The notes under the pieces are model-generated. The model ran no database searches. It saw only the letters and a list, made by a program, of their open reading frames with translations, and was not told where the DNA came from. A stretch of 64,000 bases of DNA from Arenicola marina (Eukaryota > Annelida > Polychaeta > Arenicolidae). How positions within the stretch are numbered: the first letter of the stretch is position 1; each line of letters starts with the position of its first letter. Shown piece by piece: positions 1 to 11,199 of the stretch. Location of the stretch: contig OZ025255.1 of NCBI GenBank assembly GCA_964019135.1, positions 21,367,708 to 21,431,707 of the forward strand. The letters are read 5' to 3'. A program made the position numbers and the translations under genes.

Positions 1-523
1 TCGGCAAACATCGGCGGGCTGTAGCCCTGAGATTTTACGCAGTCTTAATGAAACAAAGCACGAATAAACACAGCAAAAGAAGTGGTGACATAGGTAAAAT
101 GAATAGAGCATCGTATAATAAGCTTCGGCGATTTAGAAAAGACCTCGGTAAACATCGACAAACGTCGGCGGGTGTCAGTGAGAGGGGAGTCCCTAACTCG
201 TTACGTCATTCACAGTGGAATCCCCAATGCGTAACGTCATTCACAGGGTATTTCCCGAGAAAGGCTCTTCGTGATAAAGTCGGAAAATTCAAGAAAAAGG
301 CATCGAGAAAACTTGTAAATAGTTAAAAAGACATTAGTGTAAATCATAATTATATCGCAGACTATTATATATAACCAGATTTGTTAAAATTTAAAGACAA
401 GGTGTAAATTACTGATAATTGCTGTGACATCAGCTGCGCCAACAAATATTTGGGAAATAATATTTTCAAGCTTCAGGACGTGTTTCTCGGGAAATTTGCA
501 CGGTTGCCTATATATTTTTTTTT
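1..523 (-). mobile_element. Truncated copy of a TTAA-flanked non-autonomous DNA transposon
   Basis: This stretch is the reverse complement of about 10590-11090, with frequent substitutions. It lies inverted to the intact element at 10101-11150, so I call it minus. Shared landmarks are the paired motifs GACGTCATTCACAGG and TTCACAGGGTATTTCCC and the subterminal AAACATCGGCGGG. The window edge cuts off the outer end, and homology stops near 523 in a T run, so half the element is absent. The 92-residue frame inside it is a chance reading of the repeat. Confidence 0.8.
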
Positions 524-1025
524 TCACAGAAGGCTTAGCCCTTGGACTCCATTATTATCCGGTAATGTCGTGTTCCTCGGACAATAACTTACGCATAGTC
601 ACGGCTAACAGAACCCTGATCCTTACTCTCCCATTCCAACTGCCCAATGCTCCCCAGCCAACCCCTTCCAAGCCTCCCTCTGTCTGAGCGCATGCAAAGT
701 TGTAGGTCAATGATCACCTCTGAGCCGTGCGCTTACCCGCTTATCGCCCCTCACTACGCCTGGCCGCCACATGCCCACAGGGGTGAACCCGATTGAACTG
801 GCTGGTAGCCCCCTCCTGGGCTACGCCCGCATGATCTGGTAGGTGGCCTCCCTCGCCCCCACCCATCGCGCACTCGCTTCATTCGGCCGACGACTACACA
901 CACACTCAGCTGTCCGAATGGTTTGACCCCCCCACCACCCACCCACCTCCTATGGCACGCGAAAGCTACAAAAACCCTCTATTTAGTTGTTTTTATTGAG
1001 CGATATATTTGTATTTGGATAGATC
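524..1025. other. Gene-free stretch, no feature recognised
   Basis: C-rich sequence with short pyrimidine tracts near 640-680 and 925-950. I see no exon, RNA gene or repeat homology here. The 62-residue minus frame at 754-942 is low-complexity. Confidence 0.5.
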
Positions 1026-1165
1026 TCCCAATCAGTTAGAAACATCTCCAAATCATTTAGAGATGCCTCTAAATCATTTAGAGATGCCTCTAAATCATTT
1101 AGAGATCTCTCCAAATCATTTAGAGAAATTTCCAAATAGTTTGCAAATATCTGCAAATGAGTCCG
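1026..1165. repeat. 21-bp minisatellite
   Basis: About six and a half imperfect copies of a 21-bp unit, consensus near CTCCAAATCATTTAGAGATG, decaying to the right. Because 21 is a multiple of three, both strands stay open and read as LNDLE-like or NHLEM-like peptide repeats, which are artefacts of the array. Confidence 0.9.
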
Positions 1166-1195
1166 ATTTGGAAAATACATCGGCTACCCGCTTCG

Positions 1196-1790
1196 CGGTG
1201 TTTTAGTAGGAGTCCGCTAGCCCACCGCGAGTGTTTTAATTGGAGTCCGCTAGCCCATGGCGAGTGTTTTAGTTGGAGTCAGCTAGCCCATCGCGAGTGT
1301 TTTAGTTGGAGTCCGCTAGCCCATCGCGAGTGTTTCGCTAGCCCATCGCGAGTGCTTTAGTTGAATCCGCTAGCCCACCACAAGTGTTTTAGTTGGAGTC
1401 CGCTAGCCCATCGCGAGTGTTTTAGTTGAAGTCCTCTAGCCCACCGCGAGTGGTTTAGTTGGAGTCCGCTAGCCCACCGCGAGTGTTTTAGTTGGAGTCC
1501 GCTAGCTCACCGCGAGTGTTTTAGTTGAAGTCCTCTAGCCCACCGCGAGTGGTTTAGTTGGAGTCCGCTAGCCCACCGCGAGTGTTTTAGTTGGAGTCCG
1601 CTAGCTCACCGCGAGTGTTTTAGTTGGAGTCCGCTAGCCCATCGCAAGTGTTTTAGTTGGAGTTCGCCAGCCCATCGCGAGTGTTTTAGTTGGAGTCCGC
1701 GAGCCCATCGCGAGTGTTTTAGTTGGAGTCCGCTAGCCCATCGCGAGTGTTTTAGTTGGAGTCGGCCAGCCCACCACGGCGAGTGCTGTA
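1196..1790. repeat. 33-bp minisatellite with higher-order period
   Basis: About seventeen copies of a 33-bp unit with core CTAGCCCATCGCGAGTGTTT. Between about 1430 and 1630 three neighbouring units repeat as a block of about 99 bp, marked by variants CCTCTAG, GTGGTTT and TAGCTCACC, so multi-unit duplication occurred. The array lies in the intron before the first visible GSTK1 exon and ends about 60 bp before its splice acceptor. Units abut without unique spacers, so it is not CRISPR-like. Confidence 0.92.
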
Positions 1791-1853
1791 GTTGAGTACG
1801 ACAGCTCCTTTGTGTCGGAAACTTCCTCGTAATGCCTTTCCTGGTATTTCCAG

Positions 1854-4800
1854 GTGCTGTGCCGAGCAAGAAACACATGGAATATCAACTTGAAGTTAAA
1901 GCCATTCTACCTGATGGGAGTGTTCAGCGGATCAGGTCAATAATTTGGACACCAACTTTGTAAATGCTACGTTTCGCAATAGGTTGAAAGTTTGAAATAT
2001 ATGAAAATTGTACGATCGTGACAAAGACCGATGTTAAATATATATACGTATATATGTATATATGCTTTTATGTATAATCCGATGCACGGCTGGTAAACCC
2101 ATTTAAATAAACGTTTGTGAAATATTCAATATATATTTATGTTTGGCAAAGATAAGGAATTTAGTTAGGACCCACGGAATGAATAATTGTAATAAATGGT
2201 GGTAAGTGTGAGTTATGCTGTTACAATGGTTCACCCTTACATGGTTCACCCTAACATAGAAAAACGACATGGGAAAACATATACTTTTTGCATAACATAA
2301 TGTGAAATTAACATCTATATATTGCAGATAATGTCTCTCCTGCTTTGAATGCCAAGAAAGGTCCTTATTTGTTTAAGGACATGAAAAGGGTGGCCGAGTA
2401 CTATCATGTCCCACTCCGCCCCCCAACAGTGAGTATCATTCAAGAAGAAGTCTAGTATCTGCAATGTAAGCTAAGCTCTGCAATATACATATATGATGTT
2501 CAAAGTTGAAGTAAGTTAACATATTCCACAGTTGGGTGCGAGAGAGTAGAATAGACCGTTCCGTGGAAAAATTCTGACAGGAGCGTGTTTCGGGTATCTA
2601 GCTCGCTCTGCGCCTTATAGCACGCAAAATACGACGTCATTTTCAACAGTTTATCATAGATGAACAAGTTGTTTTCTAAAAACAAAAACCTGCTTTGTAA
2701 AGATAAATATCTGGACTATCAAATGATACCAGTTTAAGAACGAGATGGAATCATCAGCCGAGAAATCAGCTGAAATAAATGCCAGCCGGAGAATGTAATG
2801 ATTTTTATTACGCTGTGCGTAGCAGGAAAGCGGTCATATATATTATCTAATTCAGGAATATATATTGTACACAAAATATCACTTAGTACCCGATGTGTAT
2901 CGATTATGACTAAAGCGATTATACGCACCAGCATGCACTGTCTTTTCAATGCGAATCTAAGTGCATTCGAGTGACATGTGCCTTGCTTAGCAACGAAGCA
3001 GCCAAACGGGGAACCTTACTGTTAAACTGTTCTTAATCCAGTGAAATATAGGCTGTGATTCCATTATATAATATAATACTGAAAGGAAAGTTTACAGAGA
3101 CATCTTTTATGTTTGTTCTATGAATAACAATGTCATTGAGCCAACCTACCCCTCACAAAAGAGACAACAAGCTCCACATGCATACATGCATGCAGACACT
3201 TGCGAGAATCGGTTGTCTAACCCGAAACACGAAGTGTCTTTTTTTAACGAAATATGTCGCCAGGGGGGTATCGGGAACGGTTTATTGACCTCGAACCTTG
3301 ATACGTATCTTCTGGTGCAAACTCATTTGCATTTGCACTTGGAAAACAGATAATTGCCTATGCAGATGCATCTTGCCACATCTAGTTTTCACACCGTTGA
3401 AGAATAAGACATCAATCAAGAGTAAGATTAATTAAGACATAAGGGCATTAATCAAGGCACACATTGTGCCTTTGAGTGCCGTTAAGATAAACCCGCGTCA
3501 AATCTACTCTTGTGACTTTCCCAGAACCCGCATGCCGGCCTCTTCAAGAATGGGACTATCACGGCCATGCGCTTCATCACAGCTGTGGACGATGAGAGGC
3601 CGGATATGACTGAGGCGATCAGTCGAGAACTCTGGCTACGGACGTGGCATAAGGTGTTATTTTGCATGTAATTATTTTACTGCAGTACTTAATTATTATT
3701 TATTGTACTGAATAATATATATATATATATGTTTAATGTTGACGTGATATGTTTTGATATATATATATATAAGTATATTTTGTACATTCCCCGGCCCCAC
3801 GAAACTGCAACCTTGAACTTTAATTACTACGAAAATAATACCTGCCATTATGGCCGCCACTTTAATGACAGTCAAATGTCGGTGACGAAATCAGAACCAA
3901 ATCCAGATGCGCTTGAATATTGCATTCTTGAAAATAAATAATGCAAATAATAAGACGGGGTTGTTTTTTCAGGACAAGGATGTCAGTGAGTTTGAAAGCT
4001 TGGCAGAGGTTGGTAGGTTTTAGATACCGCATTTGGGATACCTACGATGCGAGCGATTCAACACTGTATTTCCTTTTTGTATTTACTCTAAAATCGGTAC
4101 CACGTTTGGTATGAATTTACTTTGAAACATATGTAACAGGACAAGTGTGGCTGTATGCCTTCCAAACACATAATTTAATCTTCTTAAAGTATGTGAAAGG
4201 GTGAGTATTTTCGGGTCATCAGTGGTAGGAAATCAGCGACCCCCCCCCCTCTATATCTAGTATAAACTCGTTGGTGTGTAACGTGTCAATGTTTGCCTCG
4301 ACAGGCTGCGAGAGAAGCTGGCTTATCCGATGATGAGATCAACAACTGTCTGCAGAGAGTCGGCACTACCGAAGTCAAGGACAAACTGAAGGCAACTACA
4401 CAGGATGCATTGGACCACGGGGTGGGTAGCAAAGTTGGCAAAATTGTTGTGCTATGCTCTACAATGGTTATTTATTAACTGATATTTTCATTATTGTTAT
4501 TCTAAAAAAATAAGAATCCTAGCTATGACACACATAGTCTAATAGAAATGAATAAATACAAAACATTGTTAAAATTATCATATGTGTCTGACCCCGCGTA
4601 AAGGCCTCCGCGTTGCTGCAATCATAATATCGATTTCCAGTGCGTATTTCGAATTTTGACGGGAAAGAAACAAAACCAATTCATGAATGGACAGAGTCAC
4701 ATCTCGGTTTGTTTTTAGGCTTTCGGTGCCCCGATCATCGTTGCACATGACGATGTTGGCGAGAAACACATGATTTTCGGCTCAGACCGCTTTCACATCC

Positions 4801-5550
4801 TGGCTCATATCCTCGGTAAGGACGGTAGTCACGACGTGGTACAAGCTGCACCTGGTGCAAGACATTTCTGTGACTTGAACCAATTACACCTGGTATTGCA
4901 CTATATGCATTGATACATTTGACCTTATTTGGATATCATATTTAAGAGGAGTATAGAAACACTTAGTTATGAGTATTAGAACTCTTATTTAACAGTATAA
5001 TGACTTATTTAACAATATGACAACTCTTATTTAAGAGTATAATGACTTATTTAACAATATGACAACTCTTTTTTAACAGTAGGAAAACTTTTATTTAAGA
5101 AAAGAAGAGTTCTCATACGCTTAAAAAATATTTTCTCTTTGTGATACCTTTAGAGCTTAGACAGAGAAATTGTTGTTGAAGACGAATACCATTTTAGTAT
5201 GATTTGCCCATGCAGAGATACTCAGCTTTTGAACAATTGTGACGCATGTATTTATTTGCACATATGTTTGTAAACTGTATATATGTACCATGGACGTTGT
5301 GTTTACTTCTGTAGTAGAAAGTACATTTTGAGCTGAGCTGGTAGTACAAGACCAATCTTATATATAAATATATATAGCATGTGAGCGATATTATTTGGAC
5401 TGCACTGCCTTGTTATATATGCTCTCCTCCACTTCTTTTTTATATATATTTTTATATTATTGCGGATGTATTCCTTCTGTTCGTATTGTAGGAGAAAGGG
5501 AGCAGGGTGCCTTGGCCGAATTTGCCCATCCTAAGATGAGACAAACATAA
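1854..5550 (+). CDS. GSTK1: Glutathione S-transferase kappa (seven 3' exons; first exon outside window)
   Basis: GSTK enzymes are thioredoxin-fold (DsbA-like) transferases of mitochondria and peroxisomes that conjugate glutathione to electrophiles. Exons: 1854-1935, 2328-2428, 3525-3653, 3973-4008, 4305-4421, 4719-4815 and 5492-5550. All have AG acceptors and, except the last, GT donors, and the phases join (82, 101, 129, 36, 117, 97 and 59 nt). The protein aligns end to end with vertebrate GSTK1 as I recall it: VLCRARNTWNINLKLKPF, AMRFITAVDDERPDMTEAIS, RELWLRTWHK, then AFGAPIIVAHDD and MIFGSDRFHILAHILG. The catalytic SPYSW segment belongs to the missing first exon. The C-terminus ends KMRQT, without the ARL-type peroxisomal signal of human GSTK1. 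About 206 residues are visible, close to the family length minus exon 1. I see no disabling change. Recognition is by memory of the family, not by a search. Confidence 0.93.
4980..5100. repeat. 42-bp AT-rich tandem repeat in GSTK1 last intron
   Basis: Two near-perfect 42-bp copies beginning AACTCTTATTTAA at 4980 and 5022, plus a partial third at 5064. It lies within the last GSTK1 intron, between 4816 and 5491. Confidence 0.85.
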
Positions 5551-5760
5551 ACCGTGTACGGCGAACAACATGGCGGGACAAGCCTAGATGCGTCACTTCC
5601 GGCCGTGAATTAACCATGGACTGTTGAGATAAAACGTTTAGCTGGTTATGTAACGGTGAAGAATGTCTGTTAATAGGAGAAGCAGTAGCAAAAAATTGTA
5701 ATTATATGCATTTATATCCAAGACAGGGTCTTAATATATGACAATAAATTATTATTGACA
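5551..5760 (+). other. GSTK1 3' UTR with AATAAA signal
   Basis: Sequence after the GSTK1 stop codon at 5548-5550. AATAAA at 5743-5748 is the first canonical polyadenylation signal downstream, and another TAATAAA lies near 5909. Cleavage near 5765 is inferred from position only. Confidence 0.5.
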
Positions 5761-7220
5761 TGTTGAACTGTATTTAGTATAACGTAAAACAATCAGACAT
5801 ATCGTGATAGCCATGCAACGTTTCTTTTATACATAGTAACAACAACATAATATAATATATTGCATGCATATTTCAACATTATTGTTAATCAAGTTTGTTG
5901 TATCGTTTAATAAATACTGTAATAGAAACGCACCTTCTGTGTTCAAGAGAATTAATTTACTAGGCAACTGTAGCGGATTTCACTAACGCAATTTAGACGA
6001 CTACGTAGCCGGCGATGAGCGATGTTAGTCTACTAAGCCTCGTAGCCGGCTAAAATATGTACGTGAAATAGGTGGCTGATGAAGGTGAACATAATTTGGG
6101 CAAAACATGTGTTTTGCAAATGGTGCTCGAGGGTAAAGATCTCAGTTGTGTGGCTCGCAGCGATCATCATTGACTGGCTCATAAGGTCAAAGGGTTTACT
6201 CCAATATTCTAAAAGGTGTCCTAAACACCAATTCATATGGCGGTTAACGCTTCGTAGAACCATATACTTAGTTTACCCTACATTAACCAATATGGACTTA
6301 TGGTAAATTTCCGAGGTATCTAGTATATATAATATACTCAACAATATGGCTATTATGCGCCCAAACAACCCTGATCGGTTATATAAATATATATTAAACG
6401 AATGGCTTCCCGTACGCCTTGTTAGCTGGCAAACTATACTTGTGGGTTGGCCTAATAAGGTTTTGATACTTCTTCACTCGGTCGCAGTCGGTGCAACAGG
6501 GCTATGGTAGTCTTCAATGTAGGTCAGGTGAGAGGTCAACACTGGTCGATTATGGAGATATCCGTCCTCGCTATGTTTAGCAACGAGCGATTACTCCATC
6601 TGGTGATAACTCGACATAGGGAAAAACAGTCAGCAGGGCTATCGTGCTCCGCTTATATTACGCAATTCAGAAAAATTGGTAGGGTTTCGGGACAGATTGT
6701 TAACATTGTTAAGCAGGAATCTACAAATTCTCTCGATGTGCCTATCTGAGACTGACTTTTTTTCCCAAAGTGCAGTTCTTGACTATATAGTCCAGTTGAT
6801 ATCGAAAGTGTTCAAATAATTAACCTCCAGACACTTTGCCATGAATGTCAGTGTCTATTTTAGATGCCTGTTTAACCAAAAAATCCTGTCGCTGTCTATT
6901 TTAGATGTTTTTTTTAACCAATAAATTATTTCTCAATGACCACAAAACCGCGCACTTTTCTCTTGCTCTCCTAATGCTCTCTATGGCATGGGCGGCACGC
7001 TCACACCACTTTAGGAATGTAGTGCCCCCCCCCTCCTGGGATGCACTCCAGCTCGTTCTTTAATTAGTACTTTAGTACTTAAGAAATACTCTCCCATCAC
7101 CAGATTTCCGGGCGTCCAGCCCCCCCCCACCCCCCATCATGCACCCATAACCAAATATGTATAATACCGTTCCCGAATGTTATTCACGCCCCGGACACCC
7201 GGGCAGAATAAATCAGGGAT
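5761..7220. other. Gene-free stretch
   Basis: AT-rich intergenic DNA. A short imperfect direct repeat near 6850 and 6890 shares GTCTATTTTAGATG. Overlapping open frames at 6033-6306 occur on both strands, show no splice context and match nothing I know. C runs occur at about 7025 and 7120. Confidence 0.45.
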
Positions 7221-7221
7221 C

Positions 7222-7335
7222 AGGGCCCGTAAGTTCGAAACGCCAAGGGTCAAATATTTAGCCCCAGAATAGGACTTTAGCATGGGGCGGGGCGTAATAT
7301 TTTGCCCCCCGCAGTTCGAACTTACGGGCCCTGGT
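7222..7335. repeat. Short palindromic element (hairpin, MITE-like)
   Basis: An exact inverted repeat: CAGGGCCCGTAAGTTCGAA near 7223 and its reverse complement ending near 7332, with the inner arms also roughly complementary (TCAAATATTTAGCCC against GGGCGTAATATTTTG). The CAGGG end resembles hAT-type termini, but I find no matching target duplication. Confidence 0.6.
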
Positions 7336-8137
7336 GTGAAAACTCTGAAACCCTTCTGCCATGTCGTATCGCCTTGTGCCTGGGTGGCATTTGGGGCAAA
7401 TCTCAGTGAGAACGTATTACTACCTCGTCATACATGTGATGCCGATGTGCCACTCTATATTCAAGGATGCGCCCTGTGCACTAATCTGCCAGTATCGGTG
7501 AGTGCACGTGTGTTTGTCAGAGGGGCATAGTGCAACGCTTCAAACTGTAGGGTAGGCTATCTGGTTCTGAGCGGTCACCGCTAGCTTGCTATGACAGGCC
7601 ACCATTGGCATAATTGTTTACGCCATATAATCACTGGTCGTAATCTGTCGGTCTATTCGATTTGATAATAAGGCGAAAAATTAATGACGAATAATACATA
7701 TGTCGATCTGTAATGTCAGTCTGCAAAATCACGGTATCTGTCGAATGCATGCAGATATGTATGTCAAACTTGACCCGTGAAATGATAAACGTGGCGTCCA
7801 GTTGTTAGAGGTAAAAGCAGAATGATTATTTATATCACTGAGAGAAGGAAATGAAGACATTCACCTCAAATTTGATGCAATGTGGAGGCACCTGTTGTCG
7901 TGTATTGTTCTGATGGTTGAGTTCAAGCCAATGAGCGAATCAAATCTAAGATGCGTTTGATTTTCCCTTTAACGTCAGTTTCCTCTCTCCCAGAGTTTAA
8001 AATGGTAGGTGGGAACATAAGTGGGAAATGTATTCCCTTCTACTATTTGGGGCGGTATACCTCAGGAAAACAAGCGAGGAAATACAGAAGAAGATGAACT
8101 AAAGTCGTTTTGGCGTGGTACCAACTGTTTAATGCTT
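7336..8137. other. Gene-free stretch
   Basis: Nothing recognisable on either strand. The 82-residue plus frame that starts at 7282 overlaps the palindrome and lacks domain features. Confidence 0.4.
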
Positions 8138-8400
8138 ACCAGGGGCGGATCCAAGAATTTGAAATGGGAGGAGCATTGAGACCAGTTGGGGTCCACTACA
8201 TTGACGCCGGGGGACTGAACGGTCCGCCTTATATTTGACAACCAGGGTGAAGGGCGCAGATAAGGGGATGGGGCTCAAAAGGAGGGGGGAGGTCCACGCC
8301 TCAGATGGCCCAAATTTTGCATTGAGAAGGGGTATTCTTCCATTATTCCTCAAAAAAAGGGGGGGGGGGATTCCGACCCCCTACTTGATCCGCCCATGCT
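8138..8400. mobile_element. MITE-like element with AGGGGCGGATCCAAG ends
   Basis: The left end ACCAGGGGCGGATCCAAG faces an inverted right end, CTTGATCCGCCCATGCT at 8384-8400. The interior is non-coding and purine-rich with a G run near 8360. Related GGATCCG(C)CCCT ends occur near 25640, 45145 and 49555. The size (about 263 bp) and imperfect terminal inverted repeats fit a non-autonomous DNA transposon. The target duplication is unclear. Confidence 0.55.
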
Positions 8401-8689
8401 AATTACGATGTATTTTTTATCGGTGGCGCGTTGATCTAACGTTGGCGAATTATTAACACGGAAAAAACAAATAAGTGGTACGATGCCCATCAATAAAAAA
8501 AAATGGCCGGAAAATGTGAGGGTTTGGCCTGCTTGGAAAACTTTAGATTCAGAACTCCAGATACCAATCCTGAACGTCTGGAGGAGAAGTCTGTATGTCC
8601 AGGATTTTATGATAGCTATCAATCGGTCAAATCAGAATTCTTTCATTCCCGCACCCAGTATTAAATCACACGACATATACTTATAGTCT
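8401..8689. other. Gene-free stretch
   Basis: No exon or repeat recognised. Overlapping open frames on both strands (8350-8622 minus, 8483-8686 plus) have no family match I know. Confidence 0.4.
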
Positions 8690-8850
8690 CAATACATGAG
8701 GAGGCTTGGGGCATACTATCATCAGATCATGTGCCAACCCCGACCCTCTGCGGCATCAGTTCGCTACATCATAACGCGCTATGGGAAGATATGGTAATGT
8801 GTAGGATGACTATACAAACTGTGAGTCCCATTACCTCGTAGTCAACATTA
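8690..8850 (+). repeat. Dispersed repeat, first of two copies
   Basis: Homologous, same orientation, to about 28930-29095. Shared words include TACTTATAGT, TCATGTGCC, TAACGCGCT and ATATGGTAATGTGTAGGATGA. No terminal repeats seen; the family is unknown. Confidence 0.7.
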
Positions 8851-9886
8851 ATCTGTTATGAAAAATACAATATTATGAGCGTTTGGTCATTGTTCCACCT
8901 CGTCACATCTCTACATATTTGTGTCCAGAGGTGGAACAGACATACACGTAACAGAGGACTTAGGTTTCCCTAAATCAAAATGTCTAACAATGTATATTTT
9001 TGCGCAATTATATTGTACGCAACTTTATTGTTGATGTTCAGATTGACAAGATGATCTGGATGTCGTAGAAAGTTGTCTGGAGTCGTCAGGAGTCTTTCGG
9101 TTCAGTCTCTTCTATTTGTTCATATTGATTTTTGGTCCGTCCTATATAGTCACTGTGTTAACCTAGTTATTTTGTCTGTCATGATTGTCAGCTAGCTGGT
9201 GATACAAAGCAGTAAGGTAGGTACAAGGCCGAGGGTATTGTCAATGTCAGTCACACTCTCTCACTCCGCTAGGGGTCCATTTTATCTCTGTTGTCGCCTA
9301 CGTCCTCAATGCATTTTCACACTCACTCGCCAGGGCGGCGCTGCGCAAATTGATAGGAAAAATGCGTCGCGCATTTCTACAAATTAGTGCTGGGACCCAG
9401 TCTAAGCCTAATAACACATAAAATCAGGTGATATAAAGAACGAGTTTTGTCACAATTATACCTTCTTTGAAAGGTTACAAGATGTTTTCGCTGTATTAAA
9501 TACACAAAGCACGTTATTTTTATGTCTTATTCTTCAAAACTATAATGTTGCAAGAAATTACAGCTGATTTGACCGTTTTTCAAGAATCGTGAAATTTGCT
9601 CCCGGCCGACAGCAGCGGTAAAAGGTAGCTTGCGTAGCGCCACCGTGCGGGGAGCTTGTGTCAGTCAGTTAATCAATTTATTTTCTTTATGACGTTGCTG
9701 TATCGATGTCAGTATCACACAAATGAAAGTCTTCACTTGATAACAAGTGCCTTAAATAATTACAGGTGCCTTAAATAATTCCTCTTGCCTAGATTCTATC
9801 TTCCTTCTTCTCTCTCTTTCTCTTCTCTCATAATCCTTTTCTTATCGCTCACCCTTCCGGAGACTTACTCACGCACATTTTTCCAG
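8851..9886. other. Gene-free stretch; ends in a polypyrimidine tract
   Basis: No upstream exons of the downstream GPCR fragment are recognised. A small direct repeat GTGCCTTAAATAATT occurs at about 9747 and 9768. The CT-rich run at 9790-9885 ends in CAG and looks like an intron acceptor region. Confidence 0.5.
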
Positions 9887-10078
9887 GTGCTTGGTTATGT
9901 CTTGTATCTTCATCCAATATATCAGCGGACATTTCGTAACATTGCCTCCCTCCCAATAATTGTCGTCCCGACAATCCTTAATCCTCTGGTCTATGGTTTT
10001 ATACAGATACGACATAATCATCGTACCGCGAAGGCCTCTTATGTTGTCTATGTGGTCTTCGCCGAACGTCTTGGCTGA
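9887..10078 (+). CDS. Class A GPCR C-terminal exon, odorant-receptor-like (fragment)
   Basis: After the acceptor TTTTTCCAG the frame encodes 63 residues and a TGA stop. Residues 24-41, about LPIIVVPTILNPLVYGFI, match the TM7 segment of vertebrate-like odorant receptors (PPxLNPxIYG) and contain the NPxxY-type motif as NPLVY. The preceding YQRTFRNIAS looks like the short loop before TM7, and the tail is short. In such receptors TM7 follows an odorant- or ligand-binding bundle and couples to a G protein. Exons for TM1-TM6 are not found within 4 kb upstream, so this may be a relic or an exon far from its partners. A DNA transposon sits 22 bp past the stop. Confidence 0.6.
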   Translation: MLGYVLYLHPIYQRTFRNIASLPIIVVPTILNPLVYGFIQIRHNHRTAKASYVVYVVFAERLG

Positions 10079-10100
10079 AGGATCCTTCGTTGTTTGTTAA

Positions 10101-11150
10101 GGTAAGCCACCCATAATAGCAAGGTAAAAGAACTCTGTATTTGTGATTATTTTATGAAAATATACCCAATTACACAACTTCTGGTGAATTTTTAGGATAC
10201 TTTACCGTCCCGTTAAAAAAATATTCTCCATTTTCCAAGTATAGTCCCATTTCACAAAATGACCAAAACTTGACACCTACCACGAATATGTAATTTTGCT
10301 ACAATTCAGCTCAATATTAAGTCATTATCATCAGTAATAGGTCTCTGGAAAGCTTAAACCTAGTGCAATACAGGAATGATATTCAACAATGTAAATAGTA
10401 GCCACAAAAATGACAGAATGGCAATAATAAAGTGCAGTTATGCAAAAACAGGACCGTTTTTGCCAAAATTCGAAATCACCACCTTCACAAAATTGGCTAT
10501 AATTTCATCAAAAATGAAAATCATGACACCAAACCACGTTTAAAAACTTCTAAAAACATAGTTCTTGTAATAAAAATAAAGAAAAATATAGATAGCCGTG
10601 CAAATTTTCCAAGAAACCCGTCCTGAAACTTGAAAATGTTATTTCAGAAATATTTTTGGAGCAGCTTATTTTACATCAATTATCAGTAATTTACGCCTTG
10701 TGCTCACATTTTAATAAATCTGGTTATATATAATGGTCTCGGATATAATTATGATCTACACGAATGTTTTCTGAACTATTTACACGTTTTCTCCATGTTT
10801 TTTTCTTGAATATTCGGAATTTATCACGAAGAGCCTTTCTCGGGGAAATACCCTGTGAATGACGTCACGAATTGGGGATTCCCTGTGAATGACGTAACGA
10901 GTTAGGAATTCCCCTTTCACTGACACCCGCCGATGTTTGTCGATGTTTACCGAGGTCTTCTCTAAATCGCCGAAGCTTATTATACGATATTCTATTTATT
11001 TTACCTATGTCACCACTTCTTTTGCTGTGTTTTATTCGTGCTTTGTTTCATTAAGACTGCTTAAAATCTCAGGGCTACAGCCCGCCGATCTTTACCGATG
11101 TTTACCGAGGTCTGCTCAAAATAGCCGAGGCTCATTATGGGTGGCTTACC
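10101..11150 (+). mobile_element. Intact non-autonomous DNA transposon with TTAA target duplication
   Basis: Terminal inverted repeats GGTAAGCCACCCATAAT (10101) and ATTATGGGTGGCTTACC (ending 11150) are exact over 17 bp. Each end is flanked by TTAA (10097-10100 and 11151-11154). TTAA duplication is typical of piggyBac-like transposons, although the termini are not the canonical CCC start. The 1050-bp body has no transposase. The right half carries a partial internal duplication containing GATGTTTACCGAGGTCT at about 10942 and 11098. A second copy is at 1-523. The open frames inside it are incidental. Confidence 0.88.
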
Positions 11151-11199
11151 TTAATTCTGATTGACTTCCAACAACGTTTGTATCTGAAATACTGCAATT

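Noticed and set aside
1196-1790. CRISPR-like array
   Set aside because: Units abut without unique spacers, and the setting is eukaryotic intron DNA.
1606-1878. 90-residue minus frame with LQLKHSRWA repeats
   Set aside because: Antisense reading of the 33-bp array and a GSTK1 exon.
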